Source of the DNA: Closterium sp. NIES-65
Lineage: Eukaryota; Streptophyta; Zygnematophyceae; Desmidiales; Closteriaceae
NCBI GenBank assembly: GCA_948144175.1
Contig: CANXME010002072.1
Coordinates: 62,001 to 126,000 of the forward strand
Direction of reading: 5' to 3'
Length of the DNA: 64,000 nt
Position numbers and translations under genes: made by a program. This document shows positions 1-11,559 of this stretch, piece by piece. Each line of letters begins with the position of its first letter. Position 1 is the first letter of the stretch. The notes under the pieces are model-generated. The model was not told the DNA's origin. It did not search any database and worked only from the letters and a program-made list of their open reading frames with translations.

Positions 1-902
1 TGCAGCGCTGCTGTCAGCTGATCGTGCCACTCTTCTCGGCTCCCTAACCCCTTCTCTCCTGTCCTCTCCTCCTCTCTGCAGCGACTGGTGGTTGGGACGA
101 CAGCAACGACTGGAGCAGCAGAAGCAGCAACGGAGCAATCGTGAGCACAGGCAGCGGCAGAGCGCTGCTTGGAGCGAAGGCTTGGCGCAGCAGCAAGAGA
201 GCAGCCTGGAGTAGCACACTAGCAGACAAGGCGTGGTGCAGGCAGAGCGGCAGGGTGGCACACGGAGCATGGTACGTGCCCGGGGGTGCTTGCGGGGAGT
301 CGTAGGGCATCGCCGCGCAGAGGCAAGTGTCGTGTCTCTTGTTCTTGTCTTTGCCTCTCAAGAGGCAAGTGTTCCGCGCAGAGGCAAGTGTTCCTTTCAG
401 CCTTCAAGCTCTGGAGTGTGGCGGATTGCTCTTTGTGAACCTGCCTGCCCTCGGTGGGGACAGCAAGATTTTATCTCTTTTGAGATAAGAGGTAACTTGG
501 AGTAAAGATGTAGCAGCAGGGCGACTGCACCGTCCATTGCTTTTTCTCTTAGTCCCTTTCCAAGCTAGCATTTGCTCTTTCGCATCCTCATGCCTCTCTT
601 CCTCCTCCTTGCCATCCCTTCTCCCCTCACCTCCAGCACTCACGGAAGGCAATGGCTGCAGCAACCGCAGCATGATGGAAAGCAAGCACACAAGGGCTCC
701 TGAGTCAAGCAGACCAGCTCAAGCAGTTACTACTCCTCTATTTTGACCGTCTTCCTGCTTTCAGTGTTCCGCTCTGTCTTGTCTACTATTGTCCCACGAT
801 TCTTTTAGTCTCTGCTGCTGTGCTGCCATGCTCCCATGCCACTCTCTCAGCTCCCAAACCTCTCCTTTCCTGTCCTCTCCTCTTCTCTGCATCAACGCGG
901 CG

Positions 903-935
<33 letters not shown>

Positions 936-2420
936 GCGGACTACGAGCAACCTGGAGCAGCTTGGGGCGAAGGCTTGGCGCAGCTTGGAGCAACGGAGCA
1001 AAATGGAGCAGCACGGAGCAACACGGAGCACAGGGGCGTGGTACGTGCCAGGGGGTGCTTGCAGGGGGGCCGTGGACTGTAATAGGGTGTCGCCGCGCAT
1101 TGGCAAGAGTCGTGTCTGTTGCTTGCGTGTCCACCACTCGCCACATGCTGCTTCTAACCCTCTTCTATGTGTGTGTGTCTCTCTCTCTCGCCATGTGTGT
1201 GTGTGTCTCTCTCCACGTCTGCCTCGTGGCCTGCGAGACGGAGAGCAATGGCAGCACATGGACGCCTCGAGTGAAGGTGTTGCAGAAAACTGGGAGAGCA
1301 GCGCACGGAGCGGCAGGCTCTCCAAGGAGGAGAAGTGGTATGTGCCAGGGGGTGCTTGCAGGGGGGCAGTGAATTGAGTCCTAGGGTGTCGCCGCGCAGA
1401 GGCATGTGTCGTGTCTGTTGCCCTTGCTTCCTCCACTCGCCTTTTGCTGCTTCTGGCCCTCCCTTGTTGTGCCTCGTGTGTTTGGCTATCCCCATGCGTG
1501 TGTGTGCCTCATGTCCTGCGAGGCGGACGGGAATGGCAGCGAGTGGACGGGGACTGTGCATGTGCGTGTGTGGGGAAGGGGGAAGGGGGGTGGGGGTGGG
1601 GGTGTGCATGTGTGCGTGTGCGTGTGTGCATGCCTCTGAATGTGCCTCTCAGCCTTCACGCTCGTGGCAGATTGTTCGTGGTGCAGAAGTGGGAGAGCAG
1701 GAGTGGGAGAGCAGGAGTGGGAGAGCAACGGGGGGAGCGTGGTACGGGCCAGGGGGTGCTTGCAGGGGGGCCGTGAAGTGAGTCGCCGCGCAGAGGCAAG
1801 ACTCGTGGGCCTTGGTTCTTGTTTCTGCCACTCGCCTCCTCTCCTTTTGCTCCTAACCCTCTCTTCTTGCGCCGCTTCTGTGTCCGTGTTTTGTCTCCCC
1901 GTGATTGTGAGGACGGGGGGGGGGGTGGAGGGGTGGAAGGGGAGGGGTGGAAGGAGGGGGTGGGAGGGGGGGTAGAGGAGGGGGTGGGGTGGGGGGACGG
2001 CGCCTGTCCTTTGTTTGCGTGTGTGTGTGCGTGCCTGCGAGTGTGTATCTTAGGCTCCAAGACGTGGAGTGCGTTGTGCATGGGTGGGATAGGGACAACA
2101 TTTGTTCCTTGTACAAGGCAAGAGTGACGATGCAGCAGCAGGTGAGCGCAACCTCCATTGCGTCTTGTCTCAGTCCCTTCTCCAGCTGCCATCTGCCATC
2201 TATTCTGGCTTGTCAGTGCTCTTTCACATCCCCAGCCGCTCCGCTCATCACTCGCTTCTCCTCTCCTTTCTCAGTTCTCTCTTCCTCTTCCTTGCCATCC
2301 TTGCTCCCCTCGCCTACAGCAACTGCAGGGTGGTGGCAAGCACACAAGTAGTGGTGATGGCACCAGTAGTTGCAGCTACAGCAAGCTACTTTCTCTTCCA
2401 ACACAAGAGGTAACACAGTA
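1..2420. repeat. Array of diverged duplicated segments
   Basis: Several blocks recur in the same order. About 1-345 resembles 805-1128: both hold a C/T-rich stretch, then a GAGCA/CAG-rich stretch, then a core reading GTACGTGCCAGGGGGTGCTT and GCCGCGCAGAGGCAAG. The core returns near 1335-1425 and 1738-1830. A tail segment near 500-710, with a CTCTTCCTC/TTGCCATCC run and a GCAAGCACACAAG end, returns near 2115-2370. Copies are clearly diverged, with CAG and GT microsatellites between them. Open frames here are short, low-complexity and not shared in a coding-like way, so I call no gene. It may be a decayed gene family, a non-coding locus or the edge of a longer array to the left. Confidence 0.6.
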
Positions 2421-2874
2421 GCGCGAATGCACCATGCGTTGCTTCACCAAGTGTTGCTTCTTGTCTCAGCAGTGAGAGTGCACCAAGCGTTGCTTCTTCT
2501 CGACCTTTCCTCTTCTATCTCGTGTTGCTTGTCCTCCCATTTTTCTGTGTCCTATTAATGTGGTGCCCTGGTCTCCCTCCCCTCTGCATGTCCCATTCAT
2601 GTCCCTGCAAACAACTGTGCGAAAAGCACTGGCAGCAACAGCGGTGGCAGCAACAGCGGTGCTGCATACATATGCATGGTAAATGGGCCGCTTGATTCTG
2701 CAGGGGGGAGTTGCTGCCCTTGCAAATGTGCATTTCTCACTTAGTCTTCACAAAGGCTTTCTGAGACTAACATAATACACAACTATGTTTTTCCTTCTCC
2801 CTAATCTCTGTCCTCCCCTTTCTTCCATGTGGCCTTGTTGTGCTGCTGGCTGGCCCTTGTGTGGTGATGTGCAG

Positions 2875-2958
2875 GGCGAGGCTGAGGACTGCCACTGCCG
2901 CATGCTGGTGGCCCACCAACAACTCAACATGCGCCGCTTCTGTGCTTACCCCTGCTAG
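2875..2958 (+). CDS. Possible terminal exon, unidentified (weak)
   Basis: An AG acceptor after a C/T-rich stretch (GATGTGCAG) is followed by 27 open codons ending in TAG. The peptide is cysteine- and histidine-containing (begins GEAEDCHCRM, ends RRFCAYPC). Composition is more protein-like than the surrounding sequence, but no homologue is recognised, no upstream exon can be joined to it, and it could be chance. Confidence 0.15.
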   Translation, partial: GEAEDCHCRMLVAHQQLNMRRFCAYPC

Positions 2959-2969
2959 CTCACCTGTCC

Positions 2970-3110
2970 TTAGCTTTGCTTAGGTGTTGTTTGGTGTGCA
3001 TTTCTTTGCTTAGGTGTGGTTTGGTGTGCATATCTTTGCTTAGCTCTGCTTAGGCATGCTTATCTTTGCCTAGGTGTGCTGTGTTGCGCTGTGCTGTGTT
3101 ATGTTGGGAT
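2970..3110. repeat. Imperfect short tandem repeat
   Basis: A unit close to TTTGCTTAGGTGTGGTTTGG is repeated several times with drift, grading into CTGTGTTGCGCTGTG-like sequence. It lies between the duplicated array and the first copia element. No function is seen. Confidence 0.6.
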
Positions 3111-3195
3111 GGGCCTGCATGCTGTAGAGTAGGTTGGTGGGTTGCGTAACCTGGAAGGCGCCTGGGCACAAGCACTCAAGCAGGGCAGAGCGTTC

Positions 3196-3305
3196 TGTCA
3201 GAATGAGGAATGGATGTTGCATTGACGTTGGTTGGGGTACATATGACAAACCCTAACTTCTGTACCCCCTAAGACAAACCTCACTACAGGCTACAACATT
3301 TGACA
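3196..3305 (-). repeat. 3' LTR of copia A
   Basis: 110 bp, TGTCA...TGACA, near-identical to 10384-10493 (one substitution). It is the downstream LTR because the element reads on the minus strand. Confidence 0.93.
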
Positions 3306-3509
3306 CACCCCCATAGCCTAAGTGAGGGGTGTCTAGCAAAAACAAAAAAGAGTACGGTCACAAGACCAGTCCAAAAGAAAACAAAGCTCAGGGTGGATCA
3401 CAACGTCACCACACACTCTGAGCACAAGCAACAGTGGCCACAAGGCCAGTCCAAGAGATCACAAGTATATATAGTAAGTGTACAGACGAAGCAGGCAATA
3501 AACTCAAGT

Positions 3510-6500
3510 CTACGCATGACTAGAACCTGTGTCAACAAGGCCTAACTGCACACAACACCTCTGGTGGTCACAAGGCGGAAGCGCCTTGGTGAAGATGTCT
3601 GCAGTGTTGGCCTCGGACTCTACAAACTCGAAGCGAGCCTGTCCACGCCTCTGCAACTCTCGCAGAAGAAAGTACCTGACGTGAATGTGCTTCACTCTGC
3701 TCTCCAGTCGCGGCTCACGACAGAGGAGGATCGACGCCTTGTTGTCAGTAAACAAGGTCGGTGCAGAGCTCGGCCGCTCACCAAGGTCGGCGAGCAAGAA
3801 GGTCAACCACCGTAACTCCTGTGCCGCCATGGCACCAGCGTAAATCTCAGCCTCAGCTGTAGAGGTCGAGACAGAAGAGGAGCGCGTGGAACGCCAGGAA
3901 ACAGCTCCAGAACCCAGACTGAAACAGTACCCCTGAGTAGACCTGTGAGTCTCAGCGTCGTCAGCGTAAGAGGAGTCACAGTGACCAGTGAGTACGACAC
4001 ACTGCTGCCCTCCAAGAACTAGCCCCACGCCTGATGTAGTCGCTAGGTACTTCGCCACCCTCACAGCTGCCGTCCAGTGAACAGGACGGTGTCTCCCTGG
4101 CGCAACAAAGCGCGCAAGGATGCTGAGAGGGAAGGCGAGGTCCGGGCGAGTACAAGTCATCAGGTACATGAGGCAACCCACAAGCTCTGCGTAGGGACCA
4201 CTAGGCTCAAACGGCTCGTCAGGAAAGGGACCAGTGAGTCTGTGGTCAACAGCTAGAGGTGTGCGCTGTACGGTGGAGTGCTGAAGCCCGAACCGCTGAA
4301 GGACCTGCTGCACCATGTGTGACTGTGAGAGTGTAATGGTGCGAGCGGCTCTGTCCCTGGTGATCTGCAGGCCAAGGTAGTGGCGCAGCTCACCAAGATC
4401 AGTGCACGTGTGTCTCTTCTGCAGTTCGGACTTCACGTCTGCCAAAGCAACCCTGTCCGAAGTGGCGAAAACGAGGTCGTCGACGTAGACCAAAACAAAG
4501 AACGGTGTGGAGCCACGACGAACGAACAGCGACGGGTCGGCAGAAGACGGCTGGAACCCAAGGTCAGAGAGGGTAGAACGCAGAGTGTCGTGCCACTCAC
4601 GAGGGGCCTGGCGAAGACCGTAAACAGGTCGCCTCAGCCTCCACTGGGTCCCAGGAGGGAAGGTGGCAGTGAAGGCCGAGGGACGACGCAACCAGACCTC
4701 CTCGTGTAGGCTGCCCTGAAGGAAAGCAGTGGAGAAGTCGAGAGAGTGTAACTCGTAGTCTCTCTGTGCTGCTACGTGTAGTAACACCCGAAGAGTGGTC
4801 ATCTTCGGGGTAGGTGCGAAGGTCTGAAAGAAGTCAACTCCCTCGCGCTGACTGAAACCTCTAGCCACGTAGCGCACCTTGAAGACCGGGGGAGATCCCG
4901 GTGGCCGCTTCACCCTGTAGATCCACATGCCGTCGACTACGTTCGCCCCAGGGGGGGGAACCTCATCGACGTAGGTGCCTGTGGAACTGTAGAAGGCCAT
5001 CTCTGCGTCCATGGCAGCTCTCCACTGAGAGGCCCAAGGCCCTGACACTGCCTCAGCGTAAGTGCGAGGAGTCGGAATGTCAAGGGCGTCGGGGTCACCC
5101 TCAGGGGCGAGGAGCATGGCACAGAGATGAGGGGAAGCGGCCGCCAGGAACTCTAGCTCAAACTGCCTGTCCTCTAGGGCGTCACAGCCAAGGGCAGACA
5201 CACCCCCGACGGCCAGAGGACTGGTAGGAGGAGCAGCCACAAGCGTGGTGGCGTAGTCAAGGCGGCGGGTAGAGGCAAAGTCAGTAACTGCGGCAGTAAG
5301 AGCGGACACAGAGGACACAGAGGCACGAGGGTGAGTAACAAGAGAGGCGAGAACACGAGAGAGAACAGGACGGTACGTGCGGTAGTAGTCAGTGACAGGA
5401 GTAGGGAACGACACAGTGAGGGCCGACTCAGGAGGAGACGGAAGCACAGACTGAGACGGACGAGGTGGACTAGAAAGAAGGAAGGCAGTACGAAGGTCAG
5501 TGAAGGGAACAGGAGACGAGGGACGAGCACGAGGGGAGCGACGAGTAGCCCAAGAACGAGACGGAGGAGGAGAGGACAAAGGCGGAGAACTGGGGAAAAC
5601 AGCGGGGGAGGAGTCAGGAGGAGGAAACATGGGACCGTAGACAGGAGGAGAGGCGGAGGAGGGAGGAGAAGGGGAGGGGAGACCAAGGATCCGAAGACCC
5701 GAGACAGGAGGAGGAAGTGGCTGCTGCTGCTGCGGCTGCGACTGCTGCTGCTGCGGACGCGGCTGCTGCTGGGACTGCTGCTCCTGCGGGTCCAGCTGCA
5801 GCTGCTGCTGCTGCTGCTGCTCCTGCGGCTCCAGCTGCTGCTGCTGCTCCTCCAGCCGCTGTAACTCCCTCTCCTCTCTCTCCAACGCCAGCTGCTCGTC
5901 ACGGGCACGGCGAACACGAGCCTGGTGCCTAGTCGGGTAGGGGTGGGGGGGTGGAGTAGTGTCCGAAGCAGCGGCAGCTCCAGAGTCCACCTCAGAAGAA
6001 CTAGGCGCACCACCCCCAGAGGCAGCATTAACACCAGCTCCAGAACCAGGCTCACCTGAACCCGAAGGAGGCGCACCCTCACCCCCAGACGCACCACCCC
6101 CAGTGTCCGCGCGGCCAGCACCAGCTCCCGGACGACAAGAGTCCTCTGCACCCACCGGGTCAGCTCCAACTCCAGAACCAGAAACTCCAGCTCCAACCCC
6201 AGCTCCAACTCCAGTACCCCCAGAACCAGAAACTCCAGTGCCAACTCCAGCTCCAACTCCAGCTCCAACTCCAGCTCCAACTCCAGCACCCCCAGAACCA
6301 GAAACCGGTACAGGAACAGGCGCCGCACCAACCTCTCGAGAGCTAGCACCAGCGGCACGCTGCGAGGAGGACTGTGGGGAGGGAGGCTGTACCGGAGGGG
6401 CTACCGAAGGAGGAGGGGTAGCCTGGGACACACCTGACGGGGCTGGACCAGGGGGGGGAGGCTGTACCGGGGGAGCAGGAGGGGGAACGGCAGTCAGGAA

Positions 6501-9500
6501 GAGGGGGGGAGGAGGAACCGGGAGACCTCGACTGGGGTACCTGACGTAGTACGGAGTGGACTCCTCGAAACGGACGTCACGGGAGTCAAAGAACCGGTGA
6601 GAGGGAGGGTGGTAAAAGGTGAAGTCAGAGGAGTCCTCAGGGAAACCAAGGAAGACACAGGGGACGGCACGAGGCGAGAGCTTGTCCGCGGAGGTGTCGC
6701 GGACAAGAGCCAAGCACCCCCAGACACGAAACCGCGACGCAACACCAGGGGACCCTGTCCAAAGACTGGTCGGTGAAACCTCTGGTCGAGAGACACGTGG
6801 CCAGAGGTTCAGCTGGTGCGCGGCGTACCTGACCGCGTAGGGCCACAGAAAATGGGGGGCACAGGCGTGAGTCAGGGAGGTGCGGGCGATCTCCATGACC
6901 AGGCCTATGCGGCGCTCAGCAACCCCATTCTGCTGTGGGGACTCTGGAAGCGTCCAGGACTGACGAATGCCCTGCTCGCGACAGAATCCAGCGAGAATGC
7001 CGGAGCGAAACTCACCCCCACGGTCGGAGTGGAGACAGCTGACACGACGACCACGAGTGTCCTCAGTGGTGAGCTACCACCTGATCAGCGTAGAAGTCAC
7101 CTCAGACTTCTTCGCCAGAGGGAACACTGTGGTGTAGCGGGAGAAGTCGTCAACTACCACCAGAAAGTAACGCTCACGCTCAGGGCCTAGACGAGGGGCT
7201 GGGCCCCAGACGTCCAAGTGAAGCGTCTCAAAAGGCTCGGTGGCCGGACAAAGGGAGGAAGAGTGAGGGGTGGCGCGCAGCCTACCCTCGACGCAGGGAC
7301 GACACGGCGGCGCAGGCGAGGGCGGCAGCGACGGCAAGACACGTGGGAGGCCTAGGACAAGACGCTGACTAGACATAGCGCGCAGACGTGGAAGGGACGG
7401 GTGCCCCATCCGGTGGTGCCACAGAACGGTGGGGTGGGCAAGCGACCGGCAGGAGCACGACGCAGCGACTGGAACAGACGTAGGAACCTGACACGACACA
7501 GACACCTGGGGGGACGTAGCAACCTGGTGAGACGCGGGGACCCGAACGGGGGGGGGAACCGGGGGCAGTGGCAGTAGGGGGGGCTGCTGGTGCGGCCGCT
7601 GGTGCTGCTGCTGCTGCTGCTGCTGCTGCGGCTGCGGCTGCTGCTGCTGCTGCGGCTGCTGCTGCGGCGCACGCGGGCCAGTGTGAAGAGTGTAGAGACC
7701 CGAGCCCGGCTCAGCAGTAAAGGTAGCAAGAGGCTGGTAAGAGTCTCCGTCAACACACACCGCAGTCTCTCCAGAAGGCTCAAACCACACACCCACGTGC
7801 TGACTCACGAGGGGTCGCACGCCCACCAAGTTCCGGGAGAACGAGGGGACGTGAAACCCAGTGAGAGACCCGGAGGGAGCAGCAGGACACGGTAAAGTGG
7901 TAGTGTGACGGGTAGTGACTGGTCCCGTAGTGGGATCAGCCAACGCTACAGAAACAGGCGCAGGAAGTGGTGTAAGTGTCGTGCTGTCCCGGAAGAAGCA
8001 GTGGGAGGCTCCAGAGTCCAGTGTGAACGACAGCGAAGCGTCCCCTGAGGTAGTCGCTGGTCTAGAGTCTACACAAGTACCTACACTAGCAACAGGCAAC
8101 TGAGTAAGACTAGCACCTAAGCTAACAACACCAGAGTAAACAGAGTCAGAAACACTAGAGTCAACAACAGCATACATAGCATGAGGAGCACTAATCAGAT
8201 CAACTAACTGCTCAGCAGACATGCCCCACAGAGCGGAGCCGTAGCGCTGAACCAGAGGAAGCCAGTCAGGAGCAGGACCGCCAACCCCGTAGGTCAACCG
8301 GACCGTGTCAGTGAGCTGAGCAAAGCACTGACCAGGGGGGTGAAAGCGGCCACAAGGGTGGCCCCGACGAGGACCTGTCTGAACCTGGTAGGGGCAGGGA
8401 GGGTAAGCCGCACCGCGCTGGGGCTGACGCAGCCCCGACCCCGGAGCCAGCTGCTGACGCTGCTGCTGCTGAGGCTGCTGGGAGGAAAGGGGCTGCTGCT
8501 GCTGCTGAAGGTGCTGCTGACGCTGAGCCTGGTACCACGCCGCTGCTCCACCTAGCGGGGCCGGCAGTACAGGAGGCGACTGACGAGCTCGAGGGTCGCC
8601 GCCACCAGCAGGTGCAGTGGAGTCACCAGCCGCTGCACGAGGGGTCTCTCCAGACGCTGCACTCCCACCACCGCCAGTCGCAACAGCACCCCCACTACCT
8701 CCGCTACCTCCGCCTCCACCTCCACCGGAACCACCTTTCTTGCCCCCCCTGCCGCGGGACCGCGACGCAGTCGTAACAGCAGCCGCAGTCGCGTCAGTAG
8801 CGGCAGTGGCAAGAGAGGCAGTGAAGGTGGGTAACTGCGGGACTGTGCACCCGTGGAAGAGTGGGGGGGACACAGTACCAGAGGCGGCAGCTACCGAACG
8901 AAGGTTGCTCTCGACGTCCTTGAGTGCAGACTCAAGGACCTCGATAGTCAGCTCACTAGGGTGCTTCAGCAGAAGCGCGTCACGAACGGAGGCAAGGCGG
9001 TCAGGGAGGCTAGTGGCGATGAAATAGACAGTAATCGCCATGGGGGGAGGAAGCAGTGCAAGCTGTGCCTCAGTGCAAGCAGCGCGGTAACTAGCGTCGA
9101 GCGAGCGGAGGTGAGCGATCAAGTCAGCAGAGCGCTCAAACGAGGCAAGATCAGGAAACAGGAACGGGAGGAAAAGACGGCCGAGAGAGACAGTAGCGGG
9201 AGTAGAGTAGCGGGCCTTAATCGCAGTGAGGTACGCAGCAGCGGTGCGAACCTGAGTAAAGTGGACCTCCTCGAACTCAGGGAGGAGGCTGCCGAGTGCG
9301 ATGCAGGCCGCAGCGTCACGCGACGTCCAAGCCGTCCGGTCAGCGCGCTGACGGGCAAAGCGAGCCGTAGCAGCGTCGTCAGGAGCAGGGCCTAAAGCGG
9401 TAGGCTCGGGGGGCTCGGGGAGGTCACCAGTAGCGTGTGACCAGAGGGTCTCGCCCCCCTGGACCTGACTCTCTAACAGACGACGAGCGCGAAGAAGCCA

Positions 9501-9560
9501 GACGGAAAAGTCAAGGGGTCTACCGTCAGCGTCGAAACGAAGAACTCGCGGAGTCGCCAT
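3510..9560 (-). CDS. Copia A gag-pol coding region (fossil)
   Basis: The Gag-like start (MATPRVLRFDADG) lies at 9560. In order along the minus strand: UBN2/Gag-like domain to about 8400; a Cys/His cluster near 8400-8340 (C-x13-C-x3-H-x4-C); aspartic protease (FTLDSGASH) near 8020; integrase HHCC zinc region near 7430-7290; integrase core about 7215-6870; a long proline/glutamine-rich linker; reverse transcriptase about 5010-4400 with the YVDD box; RNase H about 3880-3540, ending with the copia EANTADIFTKAL motif. Polyglutamine and glycine tracts are abundant. About one break is present. Confidence 0.88.
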
Positions 9561-9639
9561 AGTGAGAACCAACGCGAACGAACAGGCGAGTAACAACCGG
9601 GGGGGAAGAGGACTCAGTCGCAGCGGAAGAGCGGGCTAG

Positions 9640-10250
9640 GGCGACGGGCCAAAACGTAGGGTAGGGCAACGGGCCAGGGCCTAGGGTAGGGCGACGGGCC
9701 AGAGCCTAGGGAGGGCGACGGGCCAGGGCCTAGGGAGGGCGACGGGCTAGGGCCTAGGGAGGGCGACGCAACGGGAGAAAGGGCGGGAGCGACGCGACGG
9801 GGCAGGGCGACGCGACGGGACAGGGCGACGCAACGGGATAGGGCGACGCGACGAGGCAGGGCGGCGCGACGGAGCAGGGCGACGGGACAGGGCAGGGCGA
9901 CGCGACGGGGTAGGGCGACGCGACGGGACAGGGCGACGGGACGGGACAGGGCGACGCGACGGGACGGGACAGGGCGACGCGACGGGACGGGACAGGGCGA
10001 CGCGACGGGACAGGGCGACGCGACGGGACGGGACAGGGCGACGCGACGGGACAGGGCGACGGTACGGGACAGGGCGACGCGACGGGACAGGGCGACGGGA
10101 CAGGGCAGGGCGACGCGACGGGACAGGGGGGGAACAGGCGGGCGCGACGCGACGGGGGGAACAGGCGCGACGCGACGGGGGGAACGGGCGCGACGCGACG
10201 GGGGGAACGGGCGCGACGCGACGGGGGGAACGGGCGCGACGCGACGGGGG
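9640..10250 (-). repeat. Minisatellite in copia A leader
   Basis: On the plus strand a unit near GGGCGACGCGACGGGACAG is repeated dozens of times with small variants, grading into GGGGGAACGGGCGCGACGCGA units towards 10250. It lies between the 5' LTR and the Gag start, in the untranslated leader of element A. Open frames through it are only a result of the repeat. Confidence 0.85.
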
Positions 10251-10383
10251 AGATGATGCTAGGCTCGGTACTAGGCGCGGTAACAACTAAACTGGTACGA
10301 ACGAGAGGTAGGATCAGGCTCGGGAGGTACGAACGGAGAACGGAGGAACGGGATCCCACAGGATCCTAACCTAGCTGATACCA

Positions 10384-10493
10384 TGTCAGAATGAGGAATG
10401 GATGTTGCATTGATGTTGGTTGGGGTACATATGACAAACCCTAACTTCTGTACCCCCTAAGACAAACCTCACTACAGGCTACAACATTTGACA
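10384..10493 (-). repeat. 5' LTR of copia A
   Basis: 110 bp, partner of 3196-3305. Immediately inside it, at about 10371-10383, lies the TGGTATCAG primer-binding site on the minus strand. Confidence 0.93.
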
Positions 10494-10557
10494 TGGGATG
10501 CAAAAATTGTGTTTCGTTACAGCGTTTCCAGTAAAAATATTAAAAATAATTTAGAGG

Positions 10558-10690
10558 GTGGCGCTTATAATCCGTAAGCCTTTAGGGGTGCGCTTATAAT
10601 CGAGGACCGAATATAAGCGCCCTCATCCTTTTATAAGCGCCGGCGCTTATCCGAGGCATGCGCTTCTATCCGGGGGCTTACGGTACATGT
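10558..10690. repeat. Cluster of GCGCTTATAA motifs in both orientations
   Basis: The motif GGCGCTTATAATC (or GGCGCTTATCCG) occurs about five times in roughly 130 bp, twice as the inverse (ATAAGCGCC). One pair forms the near-palindrome TATAAGCGCCGGCGCTTAT. It sits just inside the truncated Harbinger remnant, next to the copia A LTR. It could be a subterminal transposase-binding region or another repeat family. Confidence 0.6.
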
Positions 10691-10733
10691 TCCCACAGGC
10701 CGCCTGATGCTAGAGTGAGAACAAACATACAAC

Positions 10734-11042
10734 AACTGCCAGTCGGCCACACGGATGCCTGTTGAGCGCACCAACGGTCAATTTAAGGGCCGCTACCGCC
10801 TTTTCGCCGGCCGACACGATTGTGCACTTTGGCGCGTGCTCGCCGGCGCTAGTTGTGTCGTAATCCTGCATAATATGGGGATTGCATGGCTGGTTTGCGA
10901 ATGAAAAACCAGAACCACAAATGGGAAGCTATAGCCCTCAACCGCGAGCCATGGTGGACGAGGGGCGAATTGGCAATGTACAACTGGAGTGCGAGTGAGA
11001 CTGGCACACCGGCTGAGCTAAAAGAGCGGCGCAAGAGGCTCG
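10734..11042 (+). pseudogene. PIF/Harbinger transposase, C-terminal part
   Basis: The frame carries the DDE_Tnp_4 signature: N-x3-QSATR, then VERTNGQFKGRYR with the third catalytic acidic residue (E), then a segment ending VVILHN, which is the conserved end of the RNase H-like fold in this family. A stop follows soon after ILHNMGIAW and the similarity shifts to another frame (RMKNQNHKWE to LKERRKRL), so the copy is decayed or has an intron there. The catalytic first and second Asp regions are absent because everything upstream is lost. At 11042 the frame is interrupted by copia B; removing the insertion and one target copy continues the frame at 14930. Confidence 0.65.
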
Positions 11043-11170
11043 TGTCAAACATTATATATGTGTTATCGCTGTGTAGGCTATAGTGGGTTAGCATTTAGGG
11101 GGTACACAACTCTAGGGTTTCATACTTGTACTCCAATGTTTCATAGTTCAATCACTTCTTGTTTCTGACA
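11043..11170 (+). repeat. 5' LTR of copia B
   Basis: 128 bp, TGTCAAACATT...TTTCTGACA, followed directly by the initiator-Met-type primer site. It pairs with 14802-14929. Confidence 0.92.
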
Positions 11171-11559
11171 TGGTATCAGAGCTTAGGTTCTAGACATAAG
11201 GGCCCACCGTTCCGCTAGAGGTGCCCTCGTGCGCCCCCCCCCTTTTTTTAGCGCCCTCGTGCGCCTCTCCTCTAGTGCGCCCTCGTGCGCTCTCCTCTCA
11301 CGCTGCCCGTGTGCAGTCCGCTAGCAGCCCGAGCGCGGCCCCGCCGTTTTAGCGCGCGTAGGAAAACAGCCGCCTAGGGCGGCCCGACTTTTTCTCGCGA
11401 GCCCCAGCAGGCCGTCGCCCGTAGGCCCCGCTCCCCCCCCGCCGCTCTTCCTCATCCCAGGTGTCCCGTCGGTAGACCTCCTCCCTCCCCAGGGTGCTGC
11501 TCCCTCAGGTGTTTCCCAGGTAGACCCGGTCGAGCCTGTCGAGGTAGCTGTTGACTCTG

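Larger units (their letters stand above)
3196..10493 (-). mobile_element. Ty1/copia LTR retrotransposon A
   Basis: A 7.3-kb element on the minus strand, bounded by two 110-bp LTRs that begin TGTCA and end TGACA and differ at about one position, so the insertion is recent. Next to the 5' LTR (high-coordinate end) is a primer site starting TGGTATCAG, as expected for initiator-Met tRNA priming. Next to the 3' LTR is a CTATGGGGGTG polypurine tract shared with the other two copia elements here. Gag, protease, integrase, reverse transcriptase and RNase H are recognisable in copia order. The coding region is not one continuous frame; I see about one break, so it looks nearly whole. No 5-bp target duplication flanks it. 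Confidence 0.93.

Noticed and set aside
5174-6549. Leucine-rich (minus) and proline/alanine-rich (plus) open frames inside copia A
   Set aside because: Shadows of the repetitive linker of the copia polyprotein in other frames.
9747-10359. Long Pro/Arg/Ser-rich minus-strand open frames
   Set aside because: They run through the GC-rich minisatellite in the copia A leader; any frame stays open because the unit lacks stops.
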